Shown in pieces: positions 59,633 to 64,000 of a stretch of 64,000 bases of DNA (the first letter of the stretch is position 1; every line of letters starts with the position of its first letter). Source of the DNA: Aporrectodea caliginosa (Eukaryota; Annelida; Clitellata; Crassiclitellata; Lumbricidae); contig JACEVL010000099.1 in assembly GCA_020284085.1 (NCBI GenBank), positions 462,988-526,987 on the forward strand, written 5' to 3'. The notes beneath the pieces are model-generated. The model saw only the letters and a program-made list of their open reading frames with translations. It was not told where the DNA came from and searched no databases. The position numbers and the translations under genes were made by a program.

Positions 59633-60035
59633 CAGTGTTGCCAGTTCCGCGGTTTTCCCGCCCAATTGGGCTAGTTTCAAAATTTAGTTGCGGGGAAAAA
59701 TCGCTGTCCGCGGGTTGCGGTTTTTTGGGCTACTTTCATTCTTGTCCGCTATACGGAAAACGGTATTGCAAAGACTGTAAAAAATACATTCAGATGCTAA
59801 TTATGTGAAATGTTGGAGATGTTAAGGAAGAAATTACCCTGTTCAGATGCATTCAATTTTTGAACTTTACGATGAAACAAGTTACCAAACTCCAATTAGA
59901 GGTAAATAATTGCATAAATTTTGATCATTTCCAGCTATTTTCATTTTGTTTACGCTATAATTTATATTGGGCTACCTTTGGGCGGATTTTGGGAAGCCTT
60001 TGGGCGGGATTTCCGGAAAGTACCTGGCAACACTG
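59633..60035. mobile_element. hAT-like MITE, 403 bp
   Basis: 12-bp perfect inverted termini cagtgttgccag / ctggcaacactg. atcactgg occurs at 59625-59632 and 60036-60043. Internal ttgggctact and gggcggga words are shared between its two halves and with 11146-11589. No ORF. Confidence 0.93.
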
Positions 60036-60617
60036 ATCACTGGTTCACTCTCTCAACTTCTTAAAGAACTTTAGTGACCAGAATTCAGGTTTCATGACAT
60101 AAACTGTGCAAACTCAAAGTAACAGCAATTTCTCTTTTTTCATCAATAAACATATAATTTCAAAACAATCACATTATTTAAAAACCCATACACTCAGTGC
60201 AGTTCTAAGCAAAAGAAAATATTAAGCAGAGAAATGACTTAGAAGTTAGAACTAACTTTTAAAAATTAATCTCAACTTGAAAAGGAAATTTTTTTTGGTA
60301 CATGCTGAATTAATAATGTCACATAAAAATGAAGTACTGGCAAGCCATGAATATTAGTAATAAAATGCTATACATATAATTAGTTCAGCCAAAACAAACA
60401 TGAAAATGCATATATACTCTAAATATCCATACGGCAGTGTCTATGAAAAGCTAAATTCATGCATCAATATAACTTGGCAGCCATACATATTGGATACTAC
60501 TTGCACTCGTGTTAACAATATGGTACAATGGTACGTGCTGAATTAATAATGTCACATAAAAATACTTCAAAGGCACAGATCGTCCAAAGCACTTGTGAAT
60601 TCTCTAAATCTGCTGAC

Positions 60618-63466
60618 TTAGGAAAACAGATCAGGCTCTCCTTCTTTCTCTGGATTCTCGTTTATGTACTTTAAAATGTCACCAAGGTCAAGTTCGGAAG
60701 CGGCAGGTTTTCCTTTCTCGTTCTCCATTTTCTTCGCCTCGGATGTTGCCAGTCTGTCTGCAGCATGAAGAGATGTTGGCTTTTGGGGAAGCGCTGGCTT
60801 CTTGCCGACAGCTGGTTTCGGAGGTAGAGAAGGTTTCAGTGGACTTGATGGTGATGTTGGAACCAGATGGTGTGATGAATCTGTAGTACTGTGAACTGAT
60901 TGGGAAGTTGGTTCAGCTTTCATCTTCTGTCTTGACTTAACTGCTTCTTCTAGTTTCAAAAGCTGTGTTATGTCATCCTCAACTCTGTTAAAACCAGCCA
61001 CGGTGCAATTACATCATCCGTTTTGATTGCCAACTGATAGTAAATACTCCCTAAGAGTATGATACTAAGCAGACATGTTAAATAACATACCAGAATATTT
61101 AACATTGTTTAGGCTACAAATGTGAGAGTCTCTGCATCTCTTATTAGTTTCTCCCTAGAAGTGGCAATATATAAATTTCCAATTACTGTTACAATTACAA
61201 CTGAAACCAGTATTCAAGGCCAGAACAATGCCTCCTTAAACTGCACTCAACAAACACAAGTTAACCACTGTGGAAATTAAAAGACATTATAATTAAAATA
61301 ATAAATCATTAGGAACTAAAACAATTTAAGTTAGAATTAAGCTCGTTTAATTCTTAATTCCTGAACAGAATATTGCTAATAATGAATCTTGGAAACATAT
61401 TTTAACATATTTAATTCCTGAACTGAATATTGATAATAACGAATCTTGGATACATGTTGTAAAACTTATTACACTTACTTGAGAAGGCTAGAGACATCTT
61501 CTGTATCTGCTTTGAAGGAATTTCCCGAGGCTTCTGTCGAAGGCAGTCTTAAACTCTTCAGATCTTCTGCAGTGGCAGCTGCATCCAAATCAGCCAATGG
61601 TCCCTCAAACAGCTTGATGTTTTCTACATTGACAAAACTAAAAAAATTCCATTCTGAGATCATATATATTATATGCATTTCAAACTTGTTTTCCCTTTAC
61701 CAATAAATAGCAGGCAATGAATCTATTAACATAACAGTAAACTGTTGACCAAGACGAGCTCTTCGTGCCTTTTGCGTCCAAGTGTTTGCCAGCAGAGAAC
61801 TTCTCCGGATCCAGGAATATAATTCTCAAAAGTTCTGTAACTTTATAGAAAGTAAGGGGCTAATAGTAAATTCATTCCAGAAATTTATATAGCGCCTCTT
61901 CCAGAAGCCTACTCAGAGTAAATGCCCCTTTCATGCCATGCTTCTGTCGATGTCAGCCACACATCTAAGATGTTGGCTTTTTTTACTCAGTTGGAAAGAA
62001 GGCAAATCCATCGAGGGAAGCCCCTTCCATGAGTGTCATGTGGTTGACAACAGGTCGTCAATTTCACAGGGTGTGCCAGTATTTGAACTCCAGCTGAAGA
62101 GGTAGATGTCAAAAACATCAGTAATCCGCTACCAGTATATTACAACCTAGTGGTAAACTAAATGTTACCTAAACCAAATGTTACCTCTTCTAGGAGCAGA
62201 GACGCTTTTTGTTGAAAAGATTTCATCTTCAATGGCATCATCTTTGCTTGCTTCGGATCCAAACAAGTCAGAAGACCTTTAGAAAATTCAAATTCAAACA
62301 TAAAATCATTTAACCAATAATAAATAATAATAATAATATCTTTTCTTTAATTTAGCGCCTGACAAACACTGCGCTGTACATTTACATGTTATGCAATTGA
62401 AACAATCTTAACTAGTTAACTACTTTGTAATACAACGGCGCTAATAGCAGCCTTCTGCTCGAAGTACCTCTGCACTCTTCGCCAGATGTTATCCAACGCG
62501 CCACCGGACCCCCCTATAATAAGGAAAATAATAAGGCAATTACAATAAGGAAACATTACATCAGGGTTGCTTTGCTTTTTTTGTCACGTCTGTCAAGTTC
62601 TGTGCTTTCAGACTTTGCTTCAGAGGACTAGTCACAGAGGCAAGGCTAGTAAGTAAATAAGTAAGTATATTCTATTTTATATCACTTGAACATATCTGCA
62701 CTGTGGTGTACATACTTTTAAACCAAATACGATATGCGTACCATACTGAACAAGTAACCTTTCTTATATGAACCTAACTTGCACTACAGAATTGATCAAA
62801 CTGTATAAAATTATTACCATACAATACAAACTGGTACTACATAAAGTAAGAGATCAGCTACTGAGCTACATAAGGATATAAAGAGGTTGTTGGGTTGCCA
62901 TTATCATGTTTCAGTTGCAATATCTTTCAACCTCAGGACTAATGTAGACAGTGGGGCACCGCATTCTCTTCAATAAAGCACTAGGTCCTTCATCTAATGA
63001 TCGCAGGTTTGAGCCTGCCAAGCGGACTTCACGTAACAACTTTGAAAAAGTTAATGCACACATGACTCTGTTACAAGGCAAAAGAATCTGGTATAAGCTG
63101 GAAGCAAGCATACAGGTAAGTCCCCCGATGCGCTGGTGCCACGTCCAGGACCTTGGAATTCATCCACTGCCCATGCAAAGACCTGGAGTAGTGTAGGAAA
63201 GCAGTGTCTACCCTACTTTCAACATGGGATGAGAGAGACTTCACGGCTGTACATAAAGGCATGTAAATGAATGAGCAATTACCTTAAATTATGTACAGAT
63301 AAAGCTGCTGACATGAACCCCTTAAAATAAGCTTACTCGTCTTCATCTTCTTCAAACAATCGCAAACGCGAAGACTGACTAGTTGAAGATTTTCTGGATG
63401 ACCCCTCCTCCTGATCACTTGTTCCTTTTGGATTAGTATATTTGCCAGCAGTGAGAGGATTTACAC
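60618..63466 (-). CDS. HS1BP3: HS1BP3 homolog, four 3' exons (5' part beyond right edge)
   Basis: HS1BP3 is a PX-domain protein that binds phosphatidic acid and HCLS1/cortactin and dampens autophagosome formation in vertebrates. Exons, all phase-consistent: 63466-63337, 62276-62185, 61653-61479, 60984-60618; together about 254 codons. In order they show RLRLFEEDEDE then SSDLFGSEASKDD, IKLFEGPLADLD, VEDDITQLLKLEE, a Pro/Lys-rich stretch (SLPPKPAVGKKPALPQKP), and the C-terminal box DLGDILKYINENP ending DLFS. Each block has a counterpart in the same order in human HS1BP3 (FDEE..., KLFDD, VEEDLDQIL, PKP repeats, DILQYIQ...LF). For exon 61653 the acceptor tctcag fits the upstream phase, while the nearer tttttttag does not. 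The PX domain must lie beyond 64000. Confidence 0.8.
61876..61945 (-). mobile_element. L2-like LINE 3' tail in an HS1BP3 intron
   Basis: attccagaaatttatatagc then gcctcttccagaagcctact follows the family pattern. Short fragment. Confidence 0.7.
62325..62510. repeat. Interspersed repeat, gcgcctgacaaacgcactg family
   Basis: Second copy of 1245-1450, again next to an (AAT)n tract (62317-62337), inside the HS1BP3 intron. Confidence 0.75.
62950..63285 (+). repeat. SINE-like repeat in an HS1BP3 intron
   Basis: gcaggtttgagcctgcc (63003-63019) resembles a tRNA B box, and the unit ends gtaaatgaatgagc, the same (TGAATG) tail style as the L2-like LINEs. A LINE/SINE pair sharing a 3' tail is plausible. 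The A box is unclear. Confidence 0.5.
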
Positions 63467-63479
63467 CTGAAACAACACA

Positions 63480-63925
63480 GAGGTAACTACTTTAACATAA
63501 AGACAAACGTAAAGTTAACTAACTACCTTACAAAGGCATATTACATGAACAGTACAACAGCTTTGCAAGGCTTATTAGGTTATTTCTAAAGCAATCATTA
63601 GTTGTGCACATCTTGGAGTCATCATCTAAGATATGCAGAGTAAAATAATAATCACTGATACTATAACTGTCCTCAAAGAACTGAACTTACAAATTAACCA
63701 ACTTTCAATAATTTAATAATGATGAAGAAACTACATGTTAATCATATGCCTTTAAAAAAAATAGTCCTTGTCTTTAACATAAGATATCTTAACACAAGAT
63801 AAATGAATCTGAACACAAGATAGTACAACACAATACTGGAATCAAAGTTTCTCTTAAAAGGAGCTAACCAAATTCATCATTATGATTACACTAACAGCTG
63901 ATAAAGGATGTCAAACACACTTTAT
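63480..63925. other. HS1BP3 intron sequence, nothing seen
   Basis: AT-rich, with no exon recognised on the minus strand. Confidence 0.4.
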
Positions 63926-63929
63926 CAAT

Positions 63930-64000
63930 ACCCTGACGTTGGGCTGGGAGTGCCTCTGGGGAGGTATCTTGGAGGGGCGCTATATAAGTCCTCTGAATGA
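63930..64000 (+). mobile_element. L2-like LINE 3' tail at window edge
   Basis: gggagtgcctctggggagg then aggggcgctatataagtcct and tgaatga. Plus-strand copy of the family tail. Confidence 0.7.

Overview
This is a metazoan genomic window. Coding sequence is split by short GT-AG introns of about 0.3-1.2 kb, and there are no operons. Non-LTR retrotransposon relics, tRNA-derived SINEs, TIR transposons and long microsatellites are abundant. The frequent word taggcctac and the repeat types suggest a marine deuterostome, most likely an echinoderm. That placement is inference from sequence style, not proof.

Region 1 (about 3-32.2 kb, plus strand): a tandem cluster of four intact, highly similar genes for type II membrane glycosyltransferases of the GT61 / DUF563 family (starts at 6550, 17218, 21314 and 30501). 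A decayed fifth fragment lies at 9709-9830. Each coding region is one exon preceded by a conserved 5'UTR splice acceptor. Genes 1 and 2 lie in a large segmental duplication that also copied antisense LINE relics upstream. A central block of about 200 nt is nearly identical in all four genes, including synonymous sites, which suggests gene conversion.

Region 2 (about 32.2-48 kb): a mobile-element graveyard with no convincing host gene. It holds an internally deleted piggyBac element with TTAA target sites, a LINE 3' coding region split by a TIR element with a perfect 8-bp target duplication, three hAT-like elements with perfect 8-bp duplications and short-repeat subterminal arrays, and a perfect 100-bp inverted repeat carrying THAP-domain coding sequence.

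Region 3 (48.6-64 kb, minus strand): two multi-exon genes. The first (57914 to 48668) reads as an IHO1/CCDC36 homolog, the animal counterpart of yeast Mer2, which places the meiotic double-strand-break machinery on chromosome axes. Ten coding exons join in frame, one through a GC-AG intron, and an apparent 1-nt frameshift precedes an acidic C-terminal tail. The second (63466 to 60618) is the 3' part of an HS1BP3 homolog; its PX-domain exons would lie beyond the right edge. A 403-bp hAT-like element sits between the two genes.

The GT61 enzymes would act in the secretory pathway. No functional link between them and the meiotic or PX-protein genes is visible; the neighbourhood looks incidental. 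All coordinates were read by eye, so splice sites are good to the base where stated and repeat edges are approximate.
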